Source: Neoarius graeffei (taxonomy: Eukaryota > Chordata > Actinopteri > Siluriformes > Ariidae). Taken from it: a stretch of 64,000 nucleotides of DNA. The translations under genes and the position numbers were made by a program. The stretch is from contig NC_083587.1 in assembly GCF_027579695.1 (NCBI RefSeq), positions 44,383,732 to 44,447,731 of the forward strand, read 5' to 3'. Position 1 is the stretch's first letter. Each line of letters starts with the position of its first letter. The notes under the pieces are model-generated. The model saw nothing but the letters and a program-made list of their open reading frames with translations, was not told the origin of the DNA and ran no database searches. Shown here in pieces: positions 24,401-33,548 of the stretch.

Positions 24401-25712
24401 CTTATTACACTCATGAACTTGAGAGCTGTCTGTGGTTTTCATCTTAACGTTCTGTTGAGCTATAAAGAAGAGATTTATCAGAAACATAGCACCTGCATGT
24501 CACAAAAGTTAAGCAATAACATGGTACAGTGTTCCCAAAAAGCCTTTATTATTAATATTTTTTGTCTAGAATATATACCTACACTTAACATACAGTATAT
24601 AATTATTACTGTCTCCATGCATACAATATTTTTATGACTGTAAGAAAATTGAGATTTTTTTTAAATGTTAAGTACACATATAGGTTTATATCTTTTTTCC
24701 CCCACTTCTCCTCAATGCATTATTCACATCCACTTTATCATCTGTGTTAATAAATGCGAATGAACCCGACAGTGTTCAGAAGATAACCTGCTGTAGGTTT
24801 TACTTAGGAAACACATAATGAATATAAATGATCTAATTGTTTTGTTTTACTTATTATGCAATTCAGTAATGACATTTGGAACCAATTTAATATGTACGTA
24901 TGGATGATGAACTAAAAAACAAAAACAGCCGTGGAGGACATTTTGTTGGCATGGTTAGACCCTTAGAGAGATGGTCACTATAAATCAAGTTTTTTGAGTA
25001 CCTTTATCTTATTCCCATCCATTATCCATCCATCCATTATCTGTAGCCACTTATCCTGTTCTACAGGGTCGCAGGCAAGCTGGAGCCTATCCCAGCTGAC
25101 TACGGGCGAAAGGCGGGGTACACCCTGGACAAGTCGCCAGGTCATCACAGGGCTGACACATAGACACAGACAACCATTCACACTCACATTCACACCTACG
25201 GTCAATTTAGAGTCACCAGTTAACCTAACCTGCATGTCTTTGGACTGTGGGGGAAACCGGAGCACCCGGAGGAAACGCACACGGACACACGGAGAACATG
25301 CAAACTCCACACAGAAAGGCCCTCGTCGGCTGCTGGGCTCAAACCCAGGACTTTCTTGCTGTGAGGCAACAGTGCTAACCACTACATCACTGTGCCGCCC
25401 CCCCCCATCCATTATTATTGTTGTTGTTGTTGTTTGTTAAAACAACAACAATAATAATAATAGTCTCAATGAGGCAGTAGGTCATACCAGCCAAGACACC
25501 CCAAAAATCGTAAATATGACAGGTGGCACCACAACTTTTATGCACACCCACCTGGGGAACATTTTATGTGAGTTTGATTGAAATCTGATCAATCCTGTAG
25601 GAGGAGTAGCGATTTTTGTAAATTGTGGACGGACAGACGACGGACAGACGATGCATGATCACATAAGCTAATGAGGTAATAATCATCCGGCCTGGCCTGC
25701 GGCCGGATGAGC

Positions 25713-25744
<32 letters not shown>

Positions 25745-26372
25745 CGACACAGTGCTGCAGTGGTTAACACTGTGGCTTCACAGCAAGAAAATTTTATATA
25801 TTCTTCCTGTGCCTGCATGGGTTTCCTCCGGGTGCTCCGGTTTCCTCCCACAGTCCAAAGACATGCAGATTAGGTCAGCTGGCTACTCTAAATTTCCCAT
25901 AGGTGTGAATGGGTTTTGGTTGTTCATCTCTGTGTTTGCCCTGTGATAAACTGGTGACCTGCCCAGGGTGAACCCTGTCTCGAACCCAAAGTCAGATGGG
26001 ATTGGCTCCAGCTTCCCCCACGACCCTGATGGATCATCGTCGTCATCATCACGACCGAACCCGGTCTGGACTTGAGGCAAACCGTGTTTGCGTAGCTTGG
26101 CCAGAATTGAAGCAGTTAGATGGCCAGTCTCTTTCTGTGTAATCACACTCTCACACACATTCACACCTATGGGCAATTTAGAGTAGCCAGCTAACCTAAC
26201 TGCATGTCTTTGGATTGTGGGAAAAACCGGAGCACCCGGAGGAAACCCACACAGACACGGGGAGAACATGCAAACTCCACACAGAAAGGCCCCTGTCAGC
26301 CACTTGGCTCGAATCCGGAACCTTCTTGCTGTGAGGCGCCCTGATGGATAAGCAGTATAGATAATGGAGGAA

Positions 26373-26408
<36 letters not shown>

Positions 26409-27422
26409 GCTCTACGGGGCGGCACATTGGTGTAGTGGTTAGCACTGTTGTCTCACAGCAAGAAGGTCCTGGGTTTGAGCCCCGGGGCCGGCGAGGGCCT
26501 TTCTGTGTAGAGTTTGCATGTTCTCCCCGTGTCCGCGTGGGTTTCCTCCGGGTGCTCCGGTTTCCCCCACAGTCCAAAGACATGCAGGTTAGGTTAACTG
26601 GTGACTCTAAATTGACCGTAGGTGTGAATGTGAGTGAATGGTTGTCTGTGTGTCAGCCCTGTGATGACCTGGCGACTTGTCCAGGGTGTACCCCGCCTTT
26701 CGCCCGTAGTCAGCTGGGATAGGCTCCAGCTTGCCTGCGACCCTGTAGGACAGGATAAAGCGGCTACAGATAATGAGATGAGATAAGAGAAAACAACCTA
26801 TCCATGCCCCCACTTTAATATGCAATCGGTTCAAGTATACATAACTTCTTTCTAGTTTTCTGAGCACTTACAAGATAATAGTAGCCTATATTTAAGTCTA
26901 ACCCATAAATTAGGTGATCTATAGCCTACAGTTTGTGTTTTATCCACATTTACATGAATTAATTTAGTATAGGCTACAGAAAAAGCATTCAGCCTAAGTA
27001 ATTCTAATAATTTGTGTGTGTGTGTGTGTGTCACACACACACACTATACTTAAATAATCTATGACAAAGGCTGTAAACAGCTGTACAATTCGGCTGCCTT
27101 CACTGAAATTCCACAGCTGGACTTTAAGATGCTCATGCGGATTATGTATAAATGCAGAGGAAATATAATTATAACTTTTTATACATAGATATTTTCAATG
27201 AACTGTTTAATTAATCTACCCTGCATGATGCTGTATGCGGATATAAATAGGGCTGGGACAAATTCAAACAGCAAGCAATCAGCTGAGTCCCAAATCTCAG
27301 TCTCAGAGTAAATAGCAAAAAGAGAGGGAGAGAGTTAAAAAAAATCACTGGATTTAATTTTACTCACCGAAAATTCCAAGTATAAAAATGAATAGCAACT
27401 TTGTGGTATTATTAATATCCAT
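15174..27422 (-). CDS. ramp3: Receptor activity-modifying protein 3 (three coding exons)
   Basis: Three exons with consensus splice sites join in frame (phase 1, then phase 2) to 156 residues; human RAMP3 has 148. Residues 1-19 are a short signal peptide. Six cysteines at 36, 48, 65, 80, 90 and 112 reproduce the spacing of the three disulfides of the RAMP ectodomain. The family motif GCFWPNP lies at 89-95 and FFSNCT at 108-113. N-glycosylation sites are at N66, N76, N83 and N111. One membrane helix (about 127-151) is followed by a five-residue tail, SKQR-like. RAMPs escort calcitonin-receptor-like receptor to the plasma membrane and set its specificity for adrenomedullin/CGRP. WCNL and HKQFFSNCT resemble RAMP3 more than RAMP1 or RAMP2, and hus1 next door matches human 7p linkage. 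Paralogue assignment is inference; family membership is secure. The introns are about 8.9 and 2.9 kb, filled with mobile DNA. Confidence 0.88.
15835..16244 (+). mobile_element. Solo LTR
   Basis: A 410-bp TG...CA unit with a perfect 5-bp duplication AAGAG (15830-15834 and 16245-16249), a TATATAAA box at 15976-15983 and an ATTAAACACACC segment near the 3' end. It lies in ramp3 intron 2. No internal gypsy sequence remains, as expected after LTR-LTR recombination. Confidence 0.85.
16250..17170. other. ramp3 intron 2 sequence, nothing recognised
   Basis: No repeat family or exon recognised. A minus-strand reading near 16786-17052 shows no RAMP features and no usable splice sites. Confidence 0.4.
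17171..17807. repeat. Inverted-repeat-bounded element with a SINE inside
   Basis: ATTCTATCCACATTCACTGG at about 17173-17192 is mirrored by CCGGTGAATGTGGATAGAAT at about 17785-17804. A poly-C/poly-A block (17331-17350) lies inside. A diverged relative of the sequence just beyond (17820-17905) occurs at 51800-51900. It is probably a non-autonomous DNA transposon. Confidence 0.55.
17482..17712 (-). mobile_element. SINE with the second type of 3' tail, 5'-truncated
   Basis: Contains TGCATTTAACCCATCTGAAG, a GAGCAGTGGGCAGCC block and GCTCAAGGGCACCTCAGCCC, shared with 38398-38783, then fades where the tRNA-related head would begin. It is the same head family as the common SINE but has a different body and tail. 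Confidence 0.75.
18403..20008 (-). mobile_element. Tc1-like transposon, full-length with broken transposase
   Basis: TA dinucleotides (18401-18402, 20009-20010) flank terminal repeats starting CAACCCCGATTCCAAAAAAG. It is 1606 bp, in ramp3 intron 2 and in the same orientation as the gene, and very similar to the copy at 50100-51701. Confidence 0.93.
18623..19645 (-). pseudogene. Tc1-like DD34E transposase pseudogene, copy 1
   Basis: The likely original start is the ATG at 19645-19643 ([14 protein letters not shown]). Codon 24 is TGA, after which about 259 codons stay open from 19552 to 18776. Visible parts are a helix-turn-helix with an ISSSTV motif, a basic RKGQGRKT linker, and the catalytic triad: Asp in LWSDESKF, Asp in QHDNAK, Glu in SPIENIW, with 34 residues between the second and third. 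A second stop, TGA in place of the CGA present in copy 2 after KRKI, removes the last 50 or so residues. Both stops look like CpG decay of CGA. It is not functional as it stands. Confidence 0.92.
20585..21329 (+). mobile_element. Non-autonomous hAT transposon
   Basis: Ends CAGGGCTTAATTTG and CAAATTAAGCACTG form a 14-bp terminal repeat of the hAT CAGTG type. The 8-bp target duplication is GTTGCACC (20577-20584) and GTTGCACT (21330-21337), one mismatch. 745 bp, holding only an N-terminal coding fragment and a long T-run at 21247-21262. Confidence 0.85.
20930..21240 (+). pseudogene. N-terminal fragment of a hAT-type protein
   Basis: The ATG at 20930 opens [14 protein letters not shown], then an acidic low-complexity stretch and [16 protein letters not shown] short basic start with SLLKFF and a later 'WTDAQFKEK' segment are found ahead of the BED/TTF-type finger of fish hAT proteins. 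The sequence then enters a poly-T run and the right terminal repeat, so finger, catalytic core and dimerisation region are all missing. It is an internal-deletion relic; the family assignment is tentative, supported by the hAT ends around it. Confidence 0.5.
21873..22244 (-). mobile_element. Full-length tRNA-headed SINE (reverse)
   Basis: Perfect 12-bp duplication GTCATTATATTA (21861-21872, 22245-22256). Ends in GGGCGGCAC when read on the minus strand. Lies in ramp3 intron 2. Confidence 0.95.
22712..23089 (+). pseudogene. Fragment of YqaJ-type transposon protein (N-terminal region)
   Basis: An open 125-codon reading begins [11 protein letters not shown] and contains [29 protein letters not shown] and, near the end, YSQR. 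The order 'DPY ... W ... LP ... HSQR' is that of the region preceding the YqaJ-like nuclease in fish mobile-element proteins; compare 14559-14915. The nuclease core is absent. It may be a relic of a separate element inside the hAT-like ends or a cargo exon. Function unknown. Confidence 0.5.
23675..24046 (-). mobile_element. Full-length tRNA-headed SINE (reverse), nested in hAT-like element
   Basis: 13-bp duplication CCTTTTCAACCAT (23662-23674, 24047-24059). The tail is CCATCCAT-like instead of the usual (CTCAT)n. Confidence 0.93.
24300..24459 (-). CDS. ramp3: ramp3 coding exon 2
   Basis: Acceptor TTCTTTATAG at 24460, donor GTAACC at 24299. Encodes residues 19-72, including cysteines 36, 48 and 65 and the WCNLT segment equivalent to WCNLS of human RAMP3. 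Entry phase 1 and exit phase 2 fit the neighbouring exons exactly. A second AG 8 nt downstream (after CAACAG) would shift the frame. Confidence 0.9.
24460..25013. other. ramp3 intron 1 sequence, nothing recognised
   Basis: AT-rich with no repeat family or exon recognised. Confidence 0.45.
25026..25403 (-). mobile_element. Full-length tRNA-headed SINE (reverse)
   Basis: 12-bp duplication CCCATCCATTAT (25014-25025, 25404-25415). Tail of CCATCCAT type. Followed by (TTG)n and (AAC/AAT)n runs to about 25462. Confidence 0.92.
25470..25700. repeat. Old dispersed repeat fragment
   Basis: Contains TGATCAATCCTGTAGGAGGA and GTGGACGGACAGACGACGGA, a combination I associate with a widespread aquatic-animal repeat. 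Class not determined. Confidence 0.4.
25713..25743. repeat. (AAT)n microsatellite
   Basis: About 10 units at the 5' edge of an old SINE. Confidence 0.95.
25744..26030 (+). mobile_element. Old diverged tRNA-headed SINE
   Basis: Head CAGTGCTGCAGTGGTTAACA and body match the common SINE at perhaps 75-80 percent by eye, with an internal gap at the B box (AAAATTTTATATATTC replaces it) and a different tail (CCCACGACCCTGATGGAT). Confidence 0.8.
26110..26345 (-). mobile_element. Old SINE fragment (reverse)
   Basis: Body and head of the same SINE superfamily in reverse, ending at GCTGTGAGGCG. Together with the preceding copy it forms an inverted SINE pair separated by about 80 bp. Confidence 0.78.
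26375..26408. repeat. (AAT)n microsatellite
   Basis: About 11 units directly 5' of a SINE head. Confidence 0.95.
26412..26790 (+). mobile_element. Full-length tRNA-headed SINE
   Basis: Head from GGGGCGGCACATTGG, B box GGTTTGAGCCCC, tail ATAATGAGATGAGATAAG. No clear target duplication because both flanks are simple sequence. Confidence 0.93.
27012..27045. repeat. (GT)n(AC)n mirror microsatellite
   Basis: A (GT)10 run switches through TC into (AC)n, so the two halves can pair as a hairpin. Confidence 0.9.
27368..27422 (-). CDS. ramp3: ramp3 coding exon 1
   Basis: The ATG (27422-27420) opens [18 protein letters not shown] and the exon ends at donor GTGAGTA (27367). Eighteen codons plus one base: a signal-peptide exon, as in other RAMP genes. 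The leftover G joins CT of exon 2 to give Ala19. Confidence 0.85.
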
Positions 27423-27508
27423 CTGGAACAAATTTCGAGTCCCTTATCCTGAGTTTGTGGACAAAAATTCATTCAAAACCATCCGGTCATAATAATCGTC
27501 CAGTCTTC

Positions 27509-27550
<42 letters not shown>
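27509..27550. repeat. (AAT)n microsatellite upstream of ramp3
   Basis: About 14 units, 87 bp upstream of the ramp3 start codon, so inside the probable 5' UTR or promoter. Confidence 0.95.
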
Positions 27551-28356
27551 GAGCTCTAAAGCCACACGTCTGGAGATCGTGTATAAAAAAAATAAACTAG
27601 AATAAAAAGTGAACAACTCGATGGTCTTGAGCAGAAGCTTCCGCCGGACCGACACTGGTCTCCTCCTCTGTGGGAATTTCTGCAGGGGACAAAAAAAAAC
27701 CCTGCGCGCACTTGAAATCCTGCTTGCATGTATATACATGACATTACGGTAATGATCGCGCAGAAACCCTCCCAAAGCAGGACAAGGCGCATCAGTAACG
27801 CGTCTGAGTTCGGAGGAAAACAAACAAATAAACCTATTTTTTTTCGTGGTCCAAATCCTGCGCTCTGATTGGCTGGTGAGGTTACGGACCTCTGCCCACT
27901 CGCCCATTCACAACAACAACAAACATAGTAGCATTTTTTGTCAACATTTATCTTTTTTTTAATAAGATTTATTTATAAGATTATCAAAAATCTTATACAT
28001 TTTTGCCAGCATTTCTCAGGAGAATAGCATTAATTTTACATCATGAATAGCGATAACGACAGTGTTCACAGCAAAACTGAGTTTTACTACCCTGAGGAAG
28101 AAGAAATAAAAGAAAACATTTCAGGAGAAAGCTAAAAACCTCTAACTGTTGCTAACGCCGAGCAAAAACATGGCTGAATCCTGAATGACTCAATTTTGTA
28201 TAAATAGGGGACTACATAGGCGGCAAAATGTAGTTTTTTCCTGCCATGGAAGTGCACTTGTATACCGAGGAGGAAGCCATTTGCATTACAGCCGTGAATG
28301 AGGATTCAAAATGGCGGCTCGGTTCAGTTTTCCCTTTCGGGCGCTCTCGTTTTCTG
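27551..28356. other. ramp3 upstream region and repeat hosting the Harbinger-like element
   Basis: The first part is the probable ramp3 promoter side; no TATA-type element was found with confidence. From about 28140 the sequence (GAGCAAAAACATGGCTG ... TTTTCCCTTTCGGGCGCTC) matches 5890-6010 inside the inner TTAA element, so this is another copy of that repeat. Confidence 0.6.
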
Positions 28357-30257
28357 GGCCCTGTACTACGAACGGAGGTTAACCTACCCAGAAGTAACCC
28401 AGGGTTCCCCCGCTAAACCGGGGTTGACAAAACCTGGTTATCTTGTTTGGGGTTAAACGGTACTACGACGCCAGTTATGAAGTTGATTTGTTGAACCTGG
28501 TTTAACCTAATCAGGGTTAATGCGCGTTCACGTTAAAGGGGAGGTTATCAGCGCAAATCACCACTGTTCACAATGGCACGGTCGCCGTACTTCACGGAGG
28601 AAGAATGCGCTGTCATAATGCAAAGCTACGAGGAGTTCAAAACAACATTAAGAGCAAAATCTAACACAGCGGCTGCCAATAAGGAGCGGCAAGCATGTTG
28701 GCAACGAATTGCAGATCGGGTAAATGCGCAAGTACATTCTCCCTTCTACATGTTCCAGAACAGAAGTATAGGATGAGAGAAAGCTTCATGATCAATCACA
28801 AGTCACAGAAAATGGTCCTTCGACGTGGCCCCAGTCATATATAGCTTGTTTAATGTCCGAAAAATCCTGAATAAAATTTGGTATGGTAAATTCATGGAGT
28901 AGCCTACTTAAACTGATATGTGCACAGAGTCACATGAATTAGGATGACTGACTGTTCAGTCCCTTTGACTAAGTTGGTGTATGTCCTGTGAACATTTCAG
29001 AGGCAACAGCAGTGCCAAACGCACCTGGCAACAGGTGAAAATGAAATATAAAAACATCATTCATAATGGTGTGTGTGTGTGTGTGTCGTTCTTTTTCTGT
29101 ACTGTGTTTCAGATGAAAAAGCTTTTGCCCAAGGACAAGAAGTAGGCTAAACAGCATTTGCCTTTTATTTATTCAAGTTTTATCTGTTTGCCTAATAGTT
29201 CAAATTGTTTTGTATATAGTTTATAATGTAGTTGTGTGATATTAATGATAATATTGTGGAAAAACTACTTTGCACGGACGTTCATTTAACTTATTCTATC
29301 GTCATTTTGTTTGTTCTATTTTTGTGTATTTTATTTATTTATCTGTTTGTCTAGTTGTATCTATTTTTCTAATATATTTTTTGCATTAATTGTTTTTTCC
29401 TATTAAAATAATCTTGTTCTTGTTATAGCTTTATCTATTTATCTGACTGTTTAGTTGTATCTATTTTTGTTACAATTTCAATATTTTTAATATAAGTTTT
29501 TTTTCTATTAAAATGTTCTTGTTATATTTATTGTAGTTGTATCTATTTTATATCTCAGACTTAAATATTTTTGTAAAACAAGTGTTTTTCTATAAAATAT
29601 TCTTGCGTTCTTGATAACTATGTTCTTGAGTGGCTTCTTCTTCTTCTTCTTTTTTTTTTTTTACAGAAAAGCCGTTCTGCATGGACATTCATTGAAGCCC
29701 TCATTGTTTTTTAATGGTTATTTATGAGCGTTTAGGGGTTACAATAATGTAAGTCTAGGTTGCTTTATATAAAAGGTATGTCCAGAAATATTGATGTCAC
29801 TGTCTAAGCAGAGGGATCTGGCTTCTTTAGACGCTGTCTTCTTAAAACTGAATAAATATTTAAAAAGAGCCAAATGAGCCAGTCTTTTGAACGGCTCTTT
29901 TCAAAGAACGGATCACAAAGATGCGGATCCCGTCAAAGAGCCATAAATCCCATCTCTAATCTGCGCTCCGATATCGCACGGGTCATCCAGGTACGCTGGC
30001 ATTGTCTCTAGAGGAAATATCGGTGGAGAGGTGGTGTTTAAAAAGGGTGTGGTTAATCGGAAACCTCGGGTTAACCAAGAACATAACCTGAGACGAGCAG
30101 GTTTGAGATGCAGCGTAAGTTGCCATGGCAGCATACCTCGGTTTGAACATAGCCAACTTTCGTAGTATGGGTTAATCGGGAAGTTACGCTGCACGTGATC
30201 AAGTTACTCTCGAAGTTACCCTGGTAAGCCAGAAAACCCGCTTCGTAGTACAGGGCC
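28357..30257 (+). mobile_element. Harbinger-like DNA transposon, non-autonomous
   Basis: 16-bp terminal inverted repeats GGCCCTGTACTACGAA (28357-28372 and mirrored at 30242-30257) flanked by CTG (28354-28356, 30258-30260). The related repeat at 6000-6015 has the uninterrupted site TTTTCTGTTAGAATTTGG, confirming both ends. Many GGTTAACC-type motifs lie near both ends. It encodes only a Myb/SANT-like remnant and no DDE transposase. Confidence 0.9.
28573..29068 (+). pseudogene. Myb/SANT-like DNA-binding protein remnant of a Harbinger-type element
   Basis: The ATG at 28573 opens a segment with PYFTEEECAVIMQSYEEF and ACWQRIADRVNAQ, the first two helices of the Myb/SANT-like domain carried as second protein by PIF/Harbinger transposons. 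A GT follows codon CAA near 28731, and after a TTTCAG acceptor near 29001 the reading resumes as SSAKRTWQQVKMKYKNII, the third helix. Beyond that stops appear. Such proteins bind subterminal repeats and bring the transposase to the nucleus. With no transposase in cis the element must rely on a relative. Confidence 0.75.
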
Positions 30258-30290
30258 CTGTTAGAATTTGGTAAAGAAAAAAATAAATAT

Positions 30291-30420
30291 ATTATTTACC
30301 AGCTTAAGGTTGGTCTGTATGGTGAAATACCATGACCTCGGCCCAGAGGGCCTCACTCAGTACTTTCAAGACCTCGGTCACGGTATTTCACGATACGGAC
30401 CTCCCAGCTGGTAAATAACA
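30291..30420. repeat. Inverted repeat just outside the Harbinger-like element
   Basis: TTATTTACCAGCTTAAGGT and GTATGGTGAAATACC are mirrored by GGTATTTCACGATAC and CCCAGCTGGTAAATAA, arms of roughly 50 bp with mismatches and a short centre. Confidence 0.75.
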
Positions 30421-30880
30421 TTTATGTATGGAGCCCCTAAAGTAGAATTTTTTTAACCCTATGCTCACAAGATAATAAAATGAAAGAACCCCACCACCAC
30501 CACCACCACCTTTCGGGATTTCAGGGGCTCTGTACTAAAGGTAAAAATAAAACAAAACAAACAAAAACTAGCCTAAAAAGATAAGGATTAATAGCACAGG
30601 GGTGTGCAGTTACAGTAAAATAATCCCTGACGGGGTTGATTATTGGTTATAACAGCACATGTAGCCTCCATGCTGCTACGTCCCCGAGTGTTTTATTCCT
30701 CTTATACGACAGCAATTTAACAATTATTATTATTTATTAAGGAATGACACATCAGACTTCCTCTCTCTTTATACTTATACATTTAATATTGTGGTACATC
30801 GGTGAAAGAAGTTACTTATAGTCCAGGACCTGGTTTAGACATGTATGCACATAATTTAGAGGATTATAATACATAGGGCC
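30421..30880. other. Intergenic stretch, nothing recognised
   Basis: A short (CAC)n run at about 30490-30510. No gene. Confidence 0.45.
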
Positions 30881-30892
30881 AATTCTGATTGG

Positions 30893-31224
30893 GCAAGAAG
30901 GTCCTGGGTTCGAGCCCCGGGGTCGGCGAGGGCCTTTCTGTGCGGAGTTTGCATGTTCTCCCCGTGTCCGCGTGGGTTTCCTCCGGGTGCTCCGGTTTCC
31001 CCCACAGTCCAAAGACATGCAGGTTAGGTTAACTGGTGACTCTAAATTGACCGTAGGTGTGAATGTGAGTGTGAATGGTTGTCTGTGTCTATGTGTCGGC
31101 CCTGTGATGACCTGGCGACTTGTCCAGGGTGTACCCCGCCTTTCGCCCGTAGTCAGCTGGGATAGGCTCCAGCTTGCCTGTGACCCTGTAGAAGGATAAA
31201 GCGGCTAGAGATAATGGGGATGAG
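30893..31224 (+). mobile_element. tRNA-headed SINE lacking the A-box part
   Basis: 12-bp duplication AATTCTGATTGG (30881-30892, 31225-31236). It begins at GCAAGAAGGTC, so about 40 bp of the head are missing although the duplication is intact. Confidence 0.93.
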
Positions 31225-31344
31225 AATTCTGATTGGTCAATCAAGGAGGGCTTTTTTTTCCTTAACAGGGGCTGTATTTCTGAAATGCTATTGGCTAGTT
31301 CGTTGCTTGGTTACGGTTACAAAAAATAGCAAATTTTGTCAATA

Positions 31345-31750
31345 AAATGGCTGACTCGGCTGACTCAGCAATGCCGCGTTTCACTATATTTGATGAAGAA
31401 ATGATAAACCAATTGAAAGCTGCAAGCGAAAATTAAAATACCAAAAAAAGTACGAATTTTTGGCTTTCCGTGTTTACGAAATGGGCCGCAGAAAGACAAA
31501 TAAACGACTCTCTAGTGGCATATGAATGCTGTGAGTTAGACAAGGCGCTATCGCAGTTTTATGCAGAAGTGAGGAAAGAAAATGGGGGAAACTACGACCC
31601 AGACTCTATTAAAATAATGTAGGCAGCATTGATTGGCATCTGAGACGAGAAATATCCAGGATCAATCCTGAAAAATGTTACTTTTCAAGAATCACGAAAA
31701 GTCCTCGAGGGAAAAGTGAGAGATTTGCGAAAACAAGGAATGCTTTAGAA
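31345..31750 (+). pseudogene. Crypton-type (DUF3504 family) protein pseudogene, N-terminal part
   Basis: The ATG at about 31348 starts MADSADSAMPRF; after a TAA comes NTKKSTNFWLSVFTKWAAER, then VAYECCELDKALSQFYAEVRK with YDPDSIKIM, and near 31690 SRKVLEGKVRDLRKQGM. These blocks, in this order, begin the DUF3504/KIAA1958-type proteins derived from Crypton tyrosine recombinases in fish. At least four stops or shifts break the frame and the recombinase domain is absent. The assignment rests on remembered block patterns, not on a search. Confidence 0.68.
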
Positions 31751-31867
31751 ACTGATTCAAACGTGCAAGATAGTCTTGTGCCCTGATTGGTTCAGAAAAC
31801 GTGAATGACAAATGTTGTGAACTTGAATGGCTTCCAAAGTATGAATTTGGCCCTATATATTATAAAC

Positions 31868-32030
31868 AAGTAATCGTATGGTTCCTCGTAAAATTAAGGA
31901 TCAATTTCACTCGTGATTTTTAAGTTTTGAATTTGTCCTCGTCGCTTCGAAACTCAGGCAATTTTCAAAACTTTGAAATCACTCATGAAATTAATCCTTA
32001 ATTTTACTCAGCCCCATGCGATTACCTGTA
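31868..32030. repeat. Imperfect inverted repeat
   Basis: AGTAATCGTATGG and AAAATTAAGGATCAATTTCA are mirrored at 31985-32030 (TTAATCCTTAATTTTACT, CCATGCGATTACCTG). Possibly a small MITE. Confidence 0.7.
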
Positions 32031-32200
32031 CTAACTCAACTGTTATAGGCTAATTTGACCCCAAAGAATAACTTGAGATGTGTGCCAAAATCGCCATCCG
32101 GGGCGAACAGCTTGAAAATTACCAATCCAAGATGGCCACCGGTATTACAGTATTATTATTGTGTTACTCTTCATATTCCTGGCCCTGGTTTATGTCAGTG

Positions 32201-32202
32201 CC

Positions 32203-32233
<31 letters not shown>

Positions 32234-32235
32234 AA
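32201..32235. repeat. Poly-C then poly-A tract
   Basis: 23 C followed by 12 A; length may be unreliable in sequencing. ORFs through it are meaningless. Confidence 0.95.
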
Positions 32236-33145
32236 TTATGTTGAGGGGAGCTGCGTCCCTCAAGTTACGATGGGAGTCCTTTGACTATTTACAAGGAAGA
32301 AAAGGAGAAAGTAGTGTGAATAAACATCCCATTGCATACCTTTGTTTTCCCTTATTAAATCCTGCTGCATCCCTTCATCCCGGTGCCCCGGCGGCATCCC
32401 TTTGTACTGTAGGTTGGTAACACCCATTCGTACCAAAACCGATGCAAATTAGCCTGGCCCTGACGTCACTGATTGCTTCTGCTTTCTGGGATTTTCCTTA
32501 TTTGGCTTACGCAGAACTGCAAAACCCATCACTTTTAGTAGATAAGCTGATGTATGAATATTCTGTGGACTAATTAACCCATTGCTGTGGCAACTGTCTA
32601 GACATGTCTGGTCTCCTTGGGTACTCGTGCCAAAGCGGGGACCCTGTGACAGCAAGGCTATGACAGTGTCACTACGTTTGTATCTGACTGATAACGCGTG
32701 TCCTGTCCGGATGGCTAGATAGCGTTCACAAGGCATACAAGCAGTTTTGGGCACCCAAAAACTTGATGTTGCTTTAGAGCTACATGAATTCGCTTGCTGC
32801 CCAGACCACTCACTGAAAATCAGTATGAAGAGGAGTTTCAGACAAATATCCATTGCAAACTTTTTGGGCTCGACAAAGGCACCCAAGTTGCTTGATGATA
32901 ACGAGGTAAGTTTTCAGTATAAATTTTTTTAACATCCCAAGTCAAATTTCGCAAACCAAGAAATAAATGATTGTTCACTCACACTGAAGACTAAAGGAAA
33001 GATTGTTATTCGTGCTCTTGCTTTATGCCATGTAGCTGAGCAGGTATATAAATCTTTTAGCTCTTTAATTCAACAAGGACATTGAGGACAAATTTTCTCA
33101 CATTTTGTTTCTGTATGTGGCAGGGGGAGCGGATCCATGAGAAAA
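32236..33145. other. Intergenic stretch, no convincing gene
   Basis: A 145-codon minus-strand reading (32886-32449) has a hydrophobic start but no recognisable domain, conserved motif or splice context. I do not call it a gene. Confidence 0.45.
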
Positions 33146-33157
33146 CTAAGGGAATGT

Positions 33158-33536
33158 CTCATCTCATCTCATTATCTGTAGCCGCTTTATCCTGTTCTAC
33201 AGGGTCGCAGGCGAGCTGGAGCCTATCCCAGCTGACTACGGGCGAAAGGCGGGGTACACCCTGGACAAGTCGCCAGGTCATCACAGGGCTGACACATAGA
33301 CACAGACAACCATTCACACTCACATTCACACCTACGGTCAATTTAGAGTCACCAGTTAACCTAACCTGCATGTCTTTGGACTGTGGGGGAAACCAGAGCA
33401 CCCGGAGGAAACCCACGTGGACACAGGGAGAACATGCAAACTCCGCACAGAAAGGCCCTCGCCGGCCACGGGGCTCGAACCCGGACCTTCTTGCTGTGAG
33501 GCGACAGCGCTAACCACTACACCGCCGTGCCGCCCC
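33158..33536 (-). mobile_element. Full-length tRNA-headed SINE (reverse)
   Basis: 12-bp duplication CTAAGGGAATGT (33146-33157, 33537-33548). Confidence 0.95.
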
Positions 33537-33548
33537 CTAAGGGAATGT

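Noticed and set aside
24978-25440. Recurrent 70-148-codon ORFs around SINEs (also 8583, 21898, 30972, 33082, 44287, 48251)
   Set aside because: They recur because each SINE copy carries the same open frames. They are translations of a tRNA-derived repeat, not a protein family.
32449-32886. 145-codon minus-strand ORF with a hydrophobic start
   Set aside because: No family motif, no conserved cysteine pattern and no splice context; its length is plausible by chance.
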